Below are positions 10,004 to 18,518 of a stretch of DNA of 64,000 bases, piece by piece (the stretch's first letter is position 1; the number at the start of each line of letters is the position of its first letter). The notes beneath the pieces are model-generated. The model did no database searches, was not told the origin of the DNA, and was given only the letters and a program-made list of their open reading frames with translations. Source of the DNA: Allopusillimonas ginsengisoli. Lineage in GTDB: Bacteria; Pseudomonadota; Gammaproteobacteria; Burkholderiales; Burkholderiaceae_B. Made by a program: the position numbers and the translations under genes. The stretch covers positions 186,001 to 250,000 of the forward strand of contig NZ_SDQE01000003.1 in assembly GCF_004153455.1 (NCBI RefSeq), given 5' to 3'.

Positions 10004-10513
10004 ATGGACAAGCAAGCACACAAGACACTATTGATCGTGTGGCATTCTCGCACTGGCGCGGCGCGCCAGCTGGCCGAAGCCGCGGCGCGGGGCGCGCGCG
10101 ACGTAGCCGTCGAGCTCGACGCGTTGCTGAACATCGAGCTGAAGCAGGCTGACCAAACGCAGGCCGCAGACCTGCTGGCAGCGCAAGCCTACTTGTTTTG
10201 CGCCCCGGAAAACCTGGCGGCGCTGAGCGGCGCCATGAAAGAGTTCTTTGATCGCAATTATTATGCAGTGCTGGATCAGTTGAATGGGCGGCTCTATGCA
10301 CTGGCCATCAGCGCCGGCTCGGATGGCAGCAATGCCGTACGGCAGGCCGAACGCATCTGCACGGGCTGGCGCCTGACGGCTGTCGCGCCAGCGCTGGTCG
10401 TCAATACAGACGCACAGTCACCTGAAAGCATTCTGGCCGAAAAAACGCTAAGTACACCCGACCTTGAGGCTGCCGCGACCTTGGGCGGGACGCTGGCCGC
10501 GCTGATACTGTAA
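10004..10513 (+). CDS. Flavodoxin-fold NAD(P)H-dependent reductase-like protein
   Basis: A 169-residue single-domain protein of the flavodoxin/FMN-reductase fold. The N-terminal strand LLIVWHSRTGAARQLAEA has the Ser/Thr-rich phosphate loop that binds FMN, and FCAPENLAALSGAMKEFFDRNYY matches the second flavin-contact region of this family. The physiological partner is not evident. The start is the ATG at 10004 rather than 9938, because the fold begins directly after it. It diverges from relA and converges on the ridA-family gene; a small GC hairpin (10526-10542) without a U-run lies after it. Confidence 0.75.
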   Translation: MDKQAHKTLLIVWHSRTGAARQLAEAAARGARDVAVELDALLNIELKQADQTQAADLLAAQAYLFCAPENLAALSGAMKEFFDRNYYAVLDQLNGRLYALAISAGSDGSNAVRQAERICTGWRLTAVAPALVVNTDAQSPESILAEKTLSTPDLEAAATLGGTLAALIL

Positions 10514-10589
10514 GCAGAACGGCAAGGCGCTCCGACTGCGCCGCAGGCACGATGGGCATGCCGCCAGCAGAAAGAGCACCTTGACTTCA

Positions 10590-10943
10590 TCACGGCAGCG
10601 CAGCGGTGACGACGATCTCGACCTTGTAATCCGGATTGGCCAGGCGGGTTTCAACAGTGGCACGCGGCGGCGCATTGCCGGCCGCAACCCATGCATCCCA
10701 CGCCTTGTTCATGCCATCAAATTCTTTCATGTTGGCCAGGAAAATCTGCGCCATCAGGATGCGCGTCTTGTTGGTACCTGCCGTGGCCAGCAAACGATCA
10801 ATGGTGTGCAACACCTGCGTCGTCTGCCCTTGGATATCCAGCGACGCATCGTCTGGCACTTGCCCTGCCAGATATGCCACGCCATTGAAAATGGCCATGT
10901 CGGACAAACGTTTTTCAACATTCACGCGTTCAACTTCATTCAT
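10590..10943 (-). CDS. RidA/YjgF-family protein
   Basis: RidA-type proteins hydrolyse reactive enamine/imine intermediates released by PLP enzymes. The 117-residue protein has the family pattern GVAYLAGQVPDD, HTIDRLLATAGTNKTRI and the C-terminal RATVE...KVEIVVTAAL, with the Arg that binds the substrate carboxylate. The start is the ATG at 10943, with ACGGAGC 7 nt upstream; upstream in-frame codons lack a ribosome site. It lies 81 nt downstream of pncB on the same strand, so the two are probably co-transcribed. Which RidA subfamily it belongs to I cannot decide. Confidence 0.88.
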   Translation of the reverse strand: MNEVERVNVEKRLSDMAIFNGVAYLAGQVPDDASLDIQGQTTQVLHTIDRLLATAGTNKTRILMAQIFLANMKEFDGMNKAWDAWVAAGNAPPRATVETRLANPDYKVEIVVTAALP

Positions 10944-11024
10944 TATGGTGCTCCGTGGGAAAAAATCTTCGCCGGCCTCGCGGCTTGAGCAAGGCGGCAC
11001 TGCGCAGGCATCAACCAGCAAGAA

Positions 11025-12200
11025 TCAAGCCGGCGGCAATTGGAATACCTGTCTGAGATAGGCAAGATAGGCGGGGTCGTCGCACATGGTTTTTTCGGGC
11101 GCATCTGAAACCTTGGCCACTGGCTGGCCATTGCAGCGCACCATTTTCATGACGATCTGCAGCGGCTCATGGCCAAGGTCGTTGGTCAGATTTGTACCGA
11201 TGCCAAAAGACACCCTGCAACGGCCCGCAAACCGCTTGGCAAGGTCGATCGCGCGGGGAATGGTCAGCGCGTCGGAAAAAACCAGCGTCTTGGTGCGCGG
11301 ATCCGTGCGATTGGCCACATAATGCGCCAGCAAACGCTCGCCCCAGGCGAAGGGATCGCCCGAATCATGCCTTGCGCCATCAAAGAGCTTGCAGAAATAC
11401 ATATCGAAGTCACGCAAGAAGGCGTCCATGCCGTAAACGTCGGACAGGGCGATGCCAAGATCCCCCCGGTACTCCTTGGCCCAGACCTCCAGCGCATAGA
11501 CCTGGGAATCCCGCAAGCGGGGGCCGAGCGCCTGGCAGGCCTGAAGATACTCATGCCCCATGGTGCCCAGCGGCGTGACGCCGTGCTTCATCGCCAGCTT
11601 GACGTTGCTGGTTCCGGCAAAGTGCACACCCATGTTGGCCTTCATGGTCATCACGACTTCTTCGTGCCAGACCTTCGAGAAGCGCCGGCGGGTGCCGTAT
11701 TCGGCCACGCGGAAGTCCGCCAGCTCCGGGTCATCCGTTACAAGTTGCATTTTCTTGCGCAAGCGTTCCCGCCCTTCTTCCCAGGCAGGATCACGGCACA
11801 CATTGCGGAAATAGACTTCATTAACAATGGCCAGCACCGGGATCTCGAACAGGATCGTGTGCAGCCACGGCCCCTTGACGGTAATTTCGATCTCGCCAGG
11901 TATTTTGCTGGGCTGCACCAGGATGCTTTTTTCGGGAAGATGGAACAGACCAAGAAAATCGACGAAATCGCTTTTTATGAATCGCAAGCCGCGCAGATAC
12001 TGGAGCTCTTCACGCGTGAACTGCAATTTGCACAAAGCGCTGATTTCGTCGCGGATCTCGTCCAGGTATTTGACCAGATTCACCCCGGGCGTACGGCACT
12101 TGTAGCGGTACTCCGCATGCGCGCCCGGAAAATGGTGCAGCACCACCTGCATCATCGTGAACTTGTATAGATCCGTATCTAGTAACGAGGTGATTATCAT
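11025..12200 (-). CDS. pncB: Nicotinate phosphoribosyltransferase
   Basis: ATP-stimulated enzyme of NAD salvage: nicotinate plus PRPP gives nicotinate mononucleotide. The 391-residue protein has the N-terminal [12 protein letters not shown] signature, the region of the phosphorylated active-site His ([12 protein letters not shown]), and the PRPP/phosphate-binding segments DALTIPRAI and GIGTNLTND. Length is normal for the bacterial enzyme. It diverges from fdxA; a long inverted repeat (12282-12354) occupies the shared regulatory region. Confidence 0.97.
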   Translation of the reverse strand: MIITSLLDTDLYKFTMMQVVLHHFPGAHAEYRYKCRTPGVNLVKYLDEIRDEISALCKLQFTREELQYLRGLRFIKSDFVDFLGLFHLPEKSILVQPSKIPGEIEITVKGPWLHTILFEIPVLAIVNEVYFRNVCRDPAWEEGRERLRKKMQLVTDDPELADFRVAEYGTRRRFSKVWHEEVVMTMKANMGVHFAGTSNVKLAMKHGVTPLGTMGHEYLQACQALGPRLRDSQVYALEVWAKEYRGDLGIALSDVYGMDAFLRDFDMYFCKLFDGARHDSGDPFAWGERLLAHYVANRTDPRTKTLVFSDALTIPRAIDLAKRFAGRCRVSFGIGTNLTNDLGHEPLQIVMKMVRCNGQPVAKVSDAPEKTMCDDPAYLAYLRQVFQLPPA

Positions 12201-12281
12201 TGCCTTGCATAGGGAAAGTATTTCGGCTGCAACCTGGCCTGACTACGATTGCTCTGAGGCAACCTTAGCACAGCGACCAAG

Positions 12282-12354
12282 TGTATTCGATTTTCCCATG
12301 CCTCCCTCATAGGTATGGCGGGCTCCCTTTCGTAATTGGGTAAAATCGAATACA
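12282..12354. repeat. 17-bp inverted repeat in the pncB/fdxA divergent region
   Basis: Left arm 12282-12298 (TGTATTCGATTTTCCCA) is the reverse complement of right arm 12337-12354 (TGGGTAAAATCGAATACA), with a single extra T at 12341. The arms are separated by 38 nt. Read outward, the same sequence faces pncB from the left arm and fdxA from the right arm. The right arm contains TAAAAT (12341-12346), a possible -10 element for fdxA, and ends 8 nt before the fdxA ribosome site. Confidence 0.85.
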
Positions 12355-12376
12355 TCTGTAGTTGGAGCCTCTTAAA

Positions 12377-12700
12377 ATGACTCACGTAGTCACCGAAAAC
12401 TGTATCAAATGTAAATTCACGGATTGCGTCGACGTCTGTCCCGTGGACTGCTTTCGCGAAGGCGCGAATTTCCTCGTCATTGACCCTGACGAATGCATAG
12501 ATTGCGCCGTCTGCGTACCAGAATGCCCCGCCAACGCCATTTTTGCCGAAGAAGACGTTCCCCAGGATCAGGTTCAGTTCATTGCCCTGAATGCCGAGCT
12601 TTCTCCCGAATTCGGCATGATCAACCGCTCCAAGAAACCGCTTCCCGAGGCGGATGACTGGAACGGTGTTGCTGACAAGCTCAAGTATCTCGAGCGCTGA
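12377..12700 (+). CDS. fdxA: 7Fe ferredoxin FdxA
   Basis: Small soluble electron carrier with one [3Fe-4S] and one [4Fe-4S] cluster, of the Azotobacter ferredoxin I type. In the 107 residues the ligands are C9, C17, C21 and C40-x2-C43-x2-C46-x3-C50, each cluster completed by a proline-following Cys (CPVDC, ECPANA). The C-terminal extension (~60 residues after the second motif) is usual for FdxA. The start is the ATG at 12377, with TTGGAG at 12362-12367; the upstream codon at 12362 would overlap that site. Confidence 0.95.
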   Translation: MTHVVTENCIKCKFTDCVDVCPVDCFREGANFLVIDPDECIDCAVCVPECPANAIFAEEDVPQDQVQFIALNAELSPEFGMINRSKKPLPEADDWNGVADKLKYLER

Positions 12701-12741
12701 ACCCTGTACCGGCGGCACCAGGCTGGGGCATTTGCGCCAGA

Positions 12742-12759
12742 CAATTGTCAACAATTGTA
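12742..12759. promoter_or_regulatory. Tandem palindromes upstream of phaZ
   Basis: Two copies of the self-complementary octamer ACAATTGT, at 12742-12749 and 12752-12759. Their centres are 10 bp apart, i.e. one helical turn, in the 187-nt fdxA-phaZ gap. This is what a cooperative operator for a dimeric repressor or activator can look like. The binding protein is unknown. Confidence 0.4.
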
Positions 12760-12887
12760 AAGAATACCTCTGCCGTTCCCCGGAGGAATGGCGTATACGC
12801 AACACACGGGTAATCCCCGGCCTTACTCTTGTTGCCCGTTTCGTATATAAAATGCATAGATAACAACAGCAATAAGGGTATTACTTT

Positions 12888-14111
12888 ATGTTGTATGACC
12901 TGCACGAGTTACAACGATCATTTCTAACCCCCCTTGCTGCCTTCACGGAAACCGGCTCGCAACTGTTCTCCCACCCCGGCAGCCCGTTGGCTTACACGCC
13001 TGTATCGCGGCATATCGCCGCCACTTACGAGCTTATGCACAGGCTGGGCAAAGATTACGAGAAGCCGGCCTGGGGCCTGGATTCGACCACGATCGGCGAC
13101 AAGCAAGTCGCCGTGTCCGAGCATACTGTCGTCCACAAGCCGTTCTGTAACCTGGTGAACTTCAAGCGGGAAGGTGTAGCCGCGGGCAGCGACCCGCGGG
13201 TTCTGCTGGTTGCGCCCATGTCGGGACACCATGCAACGCTGCTGCGCGACACGGTCCGGGCCCTGCTGCCCGCCCACGATATTTACGTCACAGACTGGAT
13301 CGATGCCCGCATGGTGCCGCTGTCCGAAGGCAGCTTTCACCTGGACGACTACGTGCGCTACGTCCGGGACTTCCTGCGCGAGCTGGGGCCGGAGATGAAC
13401 GTCATCTCGGTATGCCAGCCCACCGTGCCCGTGCTGGCAGCCATTTCACTCATGGCCGCCGACAACGATCCCTGCGTGCCGCGCAGCATGGTCATGATGG
13501 GCGGGCCCATTGATGCCCGCAAATCGCCAACGCAAGTCAATCGGCTGGCAATGACCAAGCCCTACGCCTGGTTCGAGAACAACCTGATTCACAAGGTGCC
13601 GCCTCGTTACCCAGGCGCGGGACGCGCCGTTTATCCCGGCTTTCTGCAGCACGCCGGTTTCATGGCGATGAACCCGGATCGTCACCTGCGATCGCATTAC
13701 GACTTTTATGTGGACCTGCTCAAAGGCAGCGACGACGATGCCAAAGCGCACCGCCGCTTCTACGACGAATACAACGCTGTCCTGGACATGTCGGCGGAGT
13801 TCTACCTGGACACCATCAAAATCGTGTTTCAGGAATACCTGCTCCCACGCGGCAAGTGGCGAATCGATGGCAAGCGGGTTGACCCATCGGCCATCCACAA
13901 TGTGGCGTTGCTGACCATCGAGGGCGAGCTCGACGATATTTCCGGCCAGGGCCAGACACGTGCGGCGCATGATCTGTGCAGCAATATTCCGGCGGGCCGC
14001 AAATTGCATTACACCGCGCCGGGCTGCGGGCATTATGGTATTTTCTCCGGACGCCGCTGGCGTCAGACGATTTGCCCTAAAATAGCTGAATTCATTCGCC
14101 AGCCATCGTAG
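12888..14111 (+). CDS. phaZ: Intracellular polyhydroxybutyrate depolymerase
   Basis: Mobilises stored PHB granules. The 407-residue protein is of the PhaZ1 type (intracellular, cysteine nucleophile): the alpha/beta-hydrolase nucleophile elbow is SVCQPTVP with Cys176 instead of Ser. A C-terminal catalytic His is in GCGHYGIFSGRRW, and the Asp is expected near TIEGELDDIS. There is no signal peptide, which fits granule-bound cytoplasmic action. The start ATG at 12888 follows AAGGGTAT. No other PHB gene is in the window. Confident from the motif set and length. Confidence 0.93.
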   Translation: MLYDLHELQRSFLTPLAAFTETGSQLFSHPGSPLAYTPVSRHIAATYELMHRLGKDYEKPAWGLDSTTIGDKQVAVSEHTVVHKPFCNLVNFKREGVAAGSDPRVLLVAPMSGHHATLLRDTVRALLPAHDIYVTDWIDARMVPLSEGSFHLDDYVRYVRDFLRELGPEMNVISVCQPTVPVLAAISLMAADNDPCVPRSMVMMGGPIDARKSPTQVNRLAMTKPYAWFENNLIHKVPPRYPGAGRAVYPGFLQHAGFMAMNPDRHLRSHYDFYVDLLKGSDDDAKAHRRFYDEYNAVLDMSAEFYLDTIKIVFQEYLLPRGKWRIDGKRVDPSAIHNVALLTIEGELDDISGQGQTRAAHDLCSNIPAGRKLHYTAPGCGHYGIFSGRRWRQTICPKIAEFIRQPS

Positions 14112-14173
14112 CCTGCATCAATGTAAGCGGCTCGGGCTCGCCGCCATAAACTGATATGACACGTGTTCAATAT

Positions 14174-14196
14174 GGCCCGGCCTGCATGGCCGGGCC
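14174..14196 (+). promoter_or_regulatory. Hairpin between phaZ and the rsxB-like gene
   Basis: Perfect 9-bp stem GGCCCGGCC / GGCCGGGCC with a TGCAT loop, only 9 nt before the first ATG of the next gene. The following bases (GGTTTACCC) are not a U-run, so it is a weak terminator at best. It could instead mask the ribosome site of the downstream gene. Confidence 0.5.
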
Positions 14197-14205
14197 GGTT
14201 TACCC

Positions 14206-14838
14206 ATGCCCATGATGCCGCTCGTTGACCGCATTGATGCGATCCTCCCACAAACCCAGTGCACCAAGTGCGGATACGATGGGTGTCGTCCGTATGCACA
14301 GGCCATTTCCGACGGCACCGCCGCCATCAATCGGTGCCCCCCAGGCGATACCGCGGGCATCGCGGCGCTGGCGCGGTTAATGGACACGCCCGAGCTGCCT
14401 CTGGATCCGGATTGCGGCGAGCACCAGCCCCCTCGCCTTGCCGTCATAGACGAAGCCCACTGCATAGGCTGCACACTCTGCATACAGGCCTGCCCTGTCG
14501 ATGCCATCATCGGCGCAAACAAGCTGATGCACACCGTGCTGGCTGACCGGTGCACAGGTTGCGAACTCTGTGTTGCACCCTGCCCCGTCGACTGCATCGA
14601 GATGGTTGCCGACAGCGGCGCCTGGACACCGACCCGCGCCGACGCGGCACGTATTCATCACCAGCAACGCCAGCAACGGCTGGCGCGACAACACCACGAA
14701 GCTTCTTCCCTGGCCGCCCGGACATTGGCCAATAAGGCGCCTGTCGCCCTGGCGGCCACCAGCGATCCGGCCGCGCGACAGCAGGCCATTGACCGCGCAC
14801 TGGCGCGCGCTCGGGAACGGCGGCGGCAACAGCAATGA
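14206..14838 (+). CDS. rsxB: RsxB/RnfB-like iron-sulfur protein
   Basis: Electron-transfer protein related to subunit B of the Rnf/Rsx complex. Residues 19-44 carry the four-Cys Fe-S domain (C19-x2-C22-x4-C27-x16-C44). Two [4Fe-4S] ferredoxin motifs follow ([24 protein letters not shown]), then a charged Arg/Gln-rich tail. The hydrophobic N-terminal membrane segment of RnfB proper is missing, so the protein is predicted soluble. It overlaps nth by 4 nt (ATGA). In E. coli nth is the last gene of rsxABCDGE-nth; here only B and nth remain together. ATG codons at 14206, 14212 and 14215 are all possible starts. Confidence 0.85.
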   Translation: MPMMPLVDRIDAILPQTQCTKCGYDGCRPYAQAISDGTAAINRCPPGDTAGIAALARLMDTPELPLDPDCGEHQPPRLAVIDEAHCIGCTLCIQACPVDAIIGANKLMHTVLADRCTGCELCVAPCPVDCIEMVADSGAWTPTRADAARIHHQQRQQRLARQHHEASSLAARTLANKAPVALAATSDPAARQQAIDRALARARERRRQQQ

Positions 14839-15467
14839 ACGCAGCCAAACGTATCGACATCTTCACGCGGCTTCAGGCCGCCAACCCACATCCGACCACC
14901 GAACTGGAATATGAAAGCACGTTCCAGCTGCTCATCGCCGTCATCCTGTCCGCGCAGGCCACCGATAGGTCGGTCAATCTGGCCACGCGAAAATTCTTTC
15001 CCGAACACGGCACACCCGAAGGCCTGCTTGCGCTGGGCGAGGAAGGGCTGTCCAGCCATATCAGAACAATAGGCCTGTACAAAACCAAAGCGGCCAACGT
15101 GATCAAGACCTGTCGCATGCTGGTCGAACTACACGATGGCCACGTACCTGAGAATCGTGAGGCCCTGGAAGCCTTGCCTGGGGTGGGGCGCAAGACGGCC
15201 AATGTCGTACTGAACACTGCGTTCGGGCACCCGACGATCGCCGTGGACACACATATTTTTCGTGTGGCGAACCGTACCGGACTGGCGCGCGGCAAAACCG
15301 TCATCGACGTAGAGCGCAAACTGGAAAAGAGCACACCCAGGCCATTTCGCCAGGATGCGCATCACTGGCTCATCCTGCATGGCCGATACATCTGTGTCGC
15401 GCGCAAGCCCAAATGTCCACAGTGCGGCATAGCGGATCTGTGCGAATACAAGAACAAAACCCTATAA
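14835..15467 (+). CDS. nth: Endonuclease III
   Basis: Bifunctional DNA glycosylase/AP lyase that removes oxidised pyrimidines. The 210-residue protein has the helix-hairpin-helix [10 protein letters not shown] with catalytic Lys120 and the general base Asp138 (AVDTHIFR), both at the E. coli numbers. The C-terminal [4Fe-4S] loop is C-x6-C-x2-C-x5-C ([17 protein letters not shown]). Its start overlaps the stop of the rsxB-like ferredoxin gene, implying coupled translation and perhaps a functional link through Fe-S redox chemistry. A weak hairpin (15511-15535) follows. Confidence 0.97.
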   Translation: MNAAKRIDIFTRLQAANPHPTTELEYESTFQLLIAVILSAQATDRSVNLATRKFFPEHGTPEGLLALGEEGLSSHIRTIGLYKTKAANVIKTCRMLVELHDGHVPENREALEALPGVGRKTANVVLNTAFGHPTIAVDTHIFRVANRTGLARGKTVIDVERKLEKSTPRPFRQDAHHWLILHGRYICVARKPKCPQCGIADLCEYKNKTL

Positions 15468-15683
15468 GCTCATAAGCGCAAAAGCTGACGCATAGGGCAA
15501 GGCTGCAGCCGCCTTATCTCCCATGCGGAGATGGCGGACAAAGGCGTTGGACAAACATGGCAAAAGACTGTCGTGCGCATAACAATGTAAGGGACGCCAC
15601 TCCTATGAAAAACCCGCATGGAGTTTTGGAAGCGTAACTCGCATACTTGCTGTCACACTACATAAAATCCAATATTGGCCCGC

Positions 15684-16454
15684 ATGAGCAAATACATCCT
15701 GGAGACACAACACCTGACCAAGGAGTTTCGCGGCTTTGTCGCGGTCGACGACGTCAGCCTGCAGGTAGAGCGCGATAGCATCCACGCGTTGATCGGGCCC
15801 AATGGCGCCGGCAAGACAACCTGCTTCAATCTGTTGACCAAGTTTCTCGAACCCAGTTCCGGAAAGATCTTCTTTGATGGCAGCGAGATCACGAGCGAAC
15901 AACCTGCGCAGATCGCACGGCGCGGCATCATACGATCATTCCAGATTTCCGCAGTGTTTCCGCAGCTTACCGTGTTGGAAAATGTACGGGTGGGCCTGCA
16001 ACGGGCCATGGGCATGTCTTACCATTTCTGGCGCAGTGATCGCATGCTGACAGCGCTGAACAGCCGTGCGCACGAGTTGCTCGAAGAAGTGGATCTGGGC
16101 GGTTTTTCGAACGAAATCACCGTCAATCTGCCGTATGGACGCAAACGGGCGCTGGAAATCGCGACGACCCTGTCCATGGAACCCAAGCTTATGCTGCTGG
16201 ACGAGCCGACGCAGGGCATGGGGCATGAAGACGTCGCGCGCGTCACGCAACTGATCAAGAAAGTCAGCGCTGGCCGCACGATTCTCATGGTTGAGCACAA
16301 CATGAACGTCGTATCCAGCATTGCTGACAAAATCACAGTACTGGCGCGCGGGTCCGTGCTGGCTGAAGGCACATACCAGGAGGTCTCGCGCAATGCCCAA
16401 GTGATGGAAGCCTACATGGGCACAACGGCCGGTGAACTCGAGGGGGCCCATTGA
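15684..16454 (+). CDS. livG: Liv-type ABC importer ATPase LivG (system 1)
   Basis: One of the two cytoplasmic ATPases of a HAAT-family importer (branched-chain amino acids or other small organic acids/amides). The 256-residue protein has Walker A GPNGAGKTT, the LivG-type signature LPYGRKRALEIA, Walker B LMLLDEP and the switch His in VEHNM. The ATG at 15684 is chosen; a TTG at 15675 would add three residues. First gene of livG-livF-SBP-livH-livM. The 216 nt before it contain no gene; the operon promoter should be there, but I cannot identify it. Confidence 0.93.
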   Translation: MSKYILETQHLTKEFRGFVAVDDVSLQVERDSIHALIGPNGAGKTTCFNLLTKFLEPSSGKIFFDGSEITSEQPAQIARRGIIRSFQISAVFPQLTVLENVRVGLQRAMGMSYHFWRSDRMLTALNSRAHELLEEVDLGGFSNEITVNLPYGRKRALEIATTLSMEPKLMLLDEPTQGMGHEDVARVTQLIKKVSAGRTILMVEHNMNVVSSIADKITVLARGSVLAEGTYQEVSRNAQVMEAYMGTTAGELEGAH

Positions 16455-17167
16455 TGACTGACATCGCACTCGAAATTTCCGATTTGCATGCCTGGTACGG
16501 CGAATCTCACGTATTGCATGGCATCAATCTGCACGTGAACAAGGGCGAGGTGGTCACGTTGCTCGGACGCAATGGCGCGGGCCGCACCACGACACTGCGT
16601 GCCGTTCTGGGCCTGACGGGCTCGCGCACGGGTTCCATACGCATTCAGGGCACGGAATCGATCAATCTGCCGACCTACCGGATTGCCCACCTGGGCATAG
16701 GTTATTGCCCCGAAGAGCGCGGCATCTTTGCCGGACTGTCATGCGAAGAGAATCTGCTGCTGCCCCCCATCGTGGGCGACTCGCTTGGCGGCGGCATGTC
16801 GCTGACCGAAATCTACGATATGTTTCCGAATCTGGAAGAACGCAAGCACTCACCCGGCACCCGCCTGTCAGGCGGCGAGCAACAAATGCTGGCGGTTGCC
16901 CGCATACTGCGGACCGGCGCCAACCTGCTGCTGCTTGACGAGATATCCGAAGGACTGGCGCCTGTGATCGTACAGGCGCTTGCGCGCATGATTTCAGCGT
17001 TGAAGGCGAAAGGCTACACCATCGTCATGGTCGAGCAGAATTTCCACTTTGCCGCGCCGCTGGCCGACCGGTTTTATGTGATCGAACATGGCCAGGTGGT
17101 AGAAGAATTCGCATCTGAAGAGCTGGAATCCAAACAGGATACGCTCAACACTTTGCTGGGCGTTTAG
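16454..17167 (+). CDS. livF: Liv-type ABC importer ATPase LivF (system 1), Walker A Lys replaced by Arg
   Basis: The partner ATPase of LivG. The 237-residue protein has signature LSGGEQQMLAVARIL, Walker B LLLLDEISEGL and the switch region VEQNF, all normal. However, Walker A reads GRNGAGRTT: residue 44, the nucleotide-binding Lys, is Arg (codon CGC at 16583-16585). The rest of the P-loop is intact. Its ATG overlaps the livG stop by one base, a tight translational coupling. Either ATP hydrolysis is asymmetric between LivG and LivF, or Arg is tolerated in this subfamily. Confidence 0.92.
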   Translation: MTDIALEISDLHAWYGESHVLHGINLHVNKGEVVTLLGRNGAGRTTTLRAVLGLTGSRTGSIRIQGTESINLPTYRIAHLGIGYCPEERGIFAGLSCEENLLLPPIVGDSLGGGMSLTEIYDMFPNLEERKHSPGTRLSGGEQQMLAVARILRTGANLLLLDEISEGLAPVIVQALARMISALKAKGYTIVMVEQNFHFAAPLADRFYVIEHGQVVEEFASEELESKQDTLNTLLGV

Positions 17168-17215
17168 CCTCGCATCACGCCGGCCGATCCCGGTATAACA
17201 ACAAGGAGACTTCCA

Positions 17216-18427
17216 ATGAAGTTGCGCACTCTCACGGCGGCCATTGCCCTGGCCGGCTTCGGCCTCACGGCTCCGTCTTTCGCCGCCGGCATCTCCGACG
17301 ACGTCATTCGCATTGGTTTCATCACCGACATGTCGAGCGTGTACTCTGACATCGACGGGCCAGCGGGGGCAGAGGCCATCAAGATGGCGATTGCCGATGC
17401 TGGAGGCGAAATCGATGGCAAGAAGATCGAGCTTTTGGTTGCCGATCACCAGAACAAGGCTGATATCGCCTCATCTCGCGCCCGAGAATGGTTCGACGAG
17501 CAAAAGATCGATCTTTTGCTGGGCGGCACCAACTCGGCCACCTCGCTTGCCATGGCACAGGTCGCCAAGGAAAAACAAAGACCCTTTATTGCCGTGGGCG
17601 CAGGCTCTTCCAACCTGACCAACTCACAATGCACACCGTACACCATCCACTATGCCTATGACACAGTGGCGCTCGCGCGTGGCACTGGCTCGGCCGTGGT
17701 GAAAAACGGCGGCGACAGTTGGTTTTTCCTGACGGCGGACTACGCCTTTGGGCATTCGCTGGAGCGCGACACCGCTGCCGTGGTTGAAAAGGCCGGCGGC
17801 AAAGTGATGGGTAGTGTGAAAGTGCCGTTGGCCACCTCCGACTTCTCGTCGTTCATGCTGCAGGCACAGGCCTCCGGCGCACAAATCCTGGGACTGGCCA
17901 ATGCCGGAGGGGACTTTGTCAATTCGATCAAGGCCGCCAACGAGTTTGGCCTGACCAGCACCATGAAGCTGGCTGGCCTGCTGGTGTTCATCAACGACGT
18001 GCACGCGCTGGGGCTAGAAGCCACACAGGGCATGTACCTGACCTCTGCCTGGTACTGGAACCAGGACGAGGAGTCGCGCAAGTGGGCGCAACGCTTCTAT
18101 GACAAAGTCAATCGCATGCCCTCCTTCCTGCAGGCAGGCGACTACTCCGCCGCCAGCTACTTCCTGAGGGCGGTCAAGGAAACCGGATCGGACGACCCCG
18201 ACACCGTCATGAAGTGGATGAAGTCAAACAAAGTCAATGACTTTTTTGCAAAGAACGCCGTGGTACGCGAAGATGGGCGCGTGCTGAACACCATGTATCT
18301 GATGCAAGTGAAAAAGCCTGATGAGTCCAAAGGCGCATGGGACTACTACAACGTCGTCACCAAATTGCCGGGCGAGGAAGTATATACGTCCAGAGAAGAA
18401 TCCACCTGCAATCTCACCAAGAAATAA
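17216..18427 (+). CDS. Periplasmic substrate-binding protein of Liv system 1
   Basis: Type I periplasmic binding protein of the Peripla_BP_6 (LivJ/K-like) family, 403 residues. It has a clear signal peptide (positively charged start, hydrophobic core, cleavage after PSFAA around residue 24). The mature protein begins DDVIRIGFITDMSSVYSDIDG, the usual ligand-binding first strand, and WFFLTADYAFGHSLE is typical of a large subgroup with poorly known ligands. AAGGAGA lies 7 nt upstream of the ATG. Located between the ATPase and permease genes. The substrate cannot be read from sequence; leucine-type amino acids are not assured. Confidence 0.88.
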   Translation: MKLRTLTAAIALAGFGLTAPSFAAGISDDVIRIGFITDMSSVYSDIDGPAGAEAIKMAIADAGGEIDGKKIELLVADHQNKADIASSRAREWFDEQKIDLLLGGTNSATSLAMAQVAKEKQRPFIAVGAGSSNLTNSQCTPYTIHYAYDTVALARGTGSAVVKNGGDSWFFLTADYAFGHSLERDTAAVVEKAGGKVMGSVKVPLATSDFSSFMLQAQASGAQILGLANAGGDFVNSIKAANEFGLTSTMKLAGLLVFINDVHALGLEATQGMYLTSAWYWNQDEESRKWAQRFYDKVNRMPSFLQAGDYSAASYFLRAVKETGSDDPDTVMKWMKSNKVNDFFAKNAVVREDGRVLNTMYLMQVKKPDESKGAWDYYNVVTKLPGEEVYTSREESTCNLTKK

Positions 18428-18437
18428 CAGAACGAGA

Positions 18438-18471
18438 GACGAGGCTACCGGCTCGCGTAGGTAGCCCCGTC
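18438..18471 (+). promoter_or_regulatory. Hairpin between SBP 1 and livH 1
   Basis: 12-bp stem with one mismatch: 18438-18449 (GACGAGGCTACC) with 18460-18471 (GGTAGCCCCGTC), loop of 10 nt, no proper U-run. It starts 10 nt after the SBP stop codon. In binding-protein operons such structures usually stabilise or partly terminate the message so that the binding protein is made in excess over the permease. Confidence 0.55.
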
Positions 18472-18518
18472 TTCCATCCTGAGATCGCAATGGATCTACT
18501 CACGGACTGCAAAATCTT

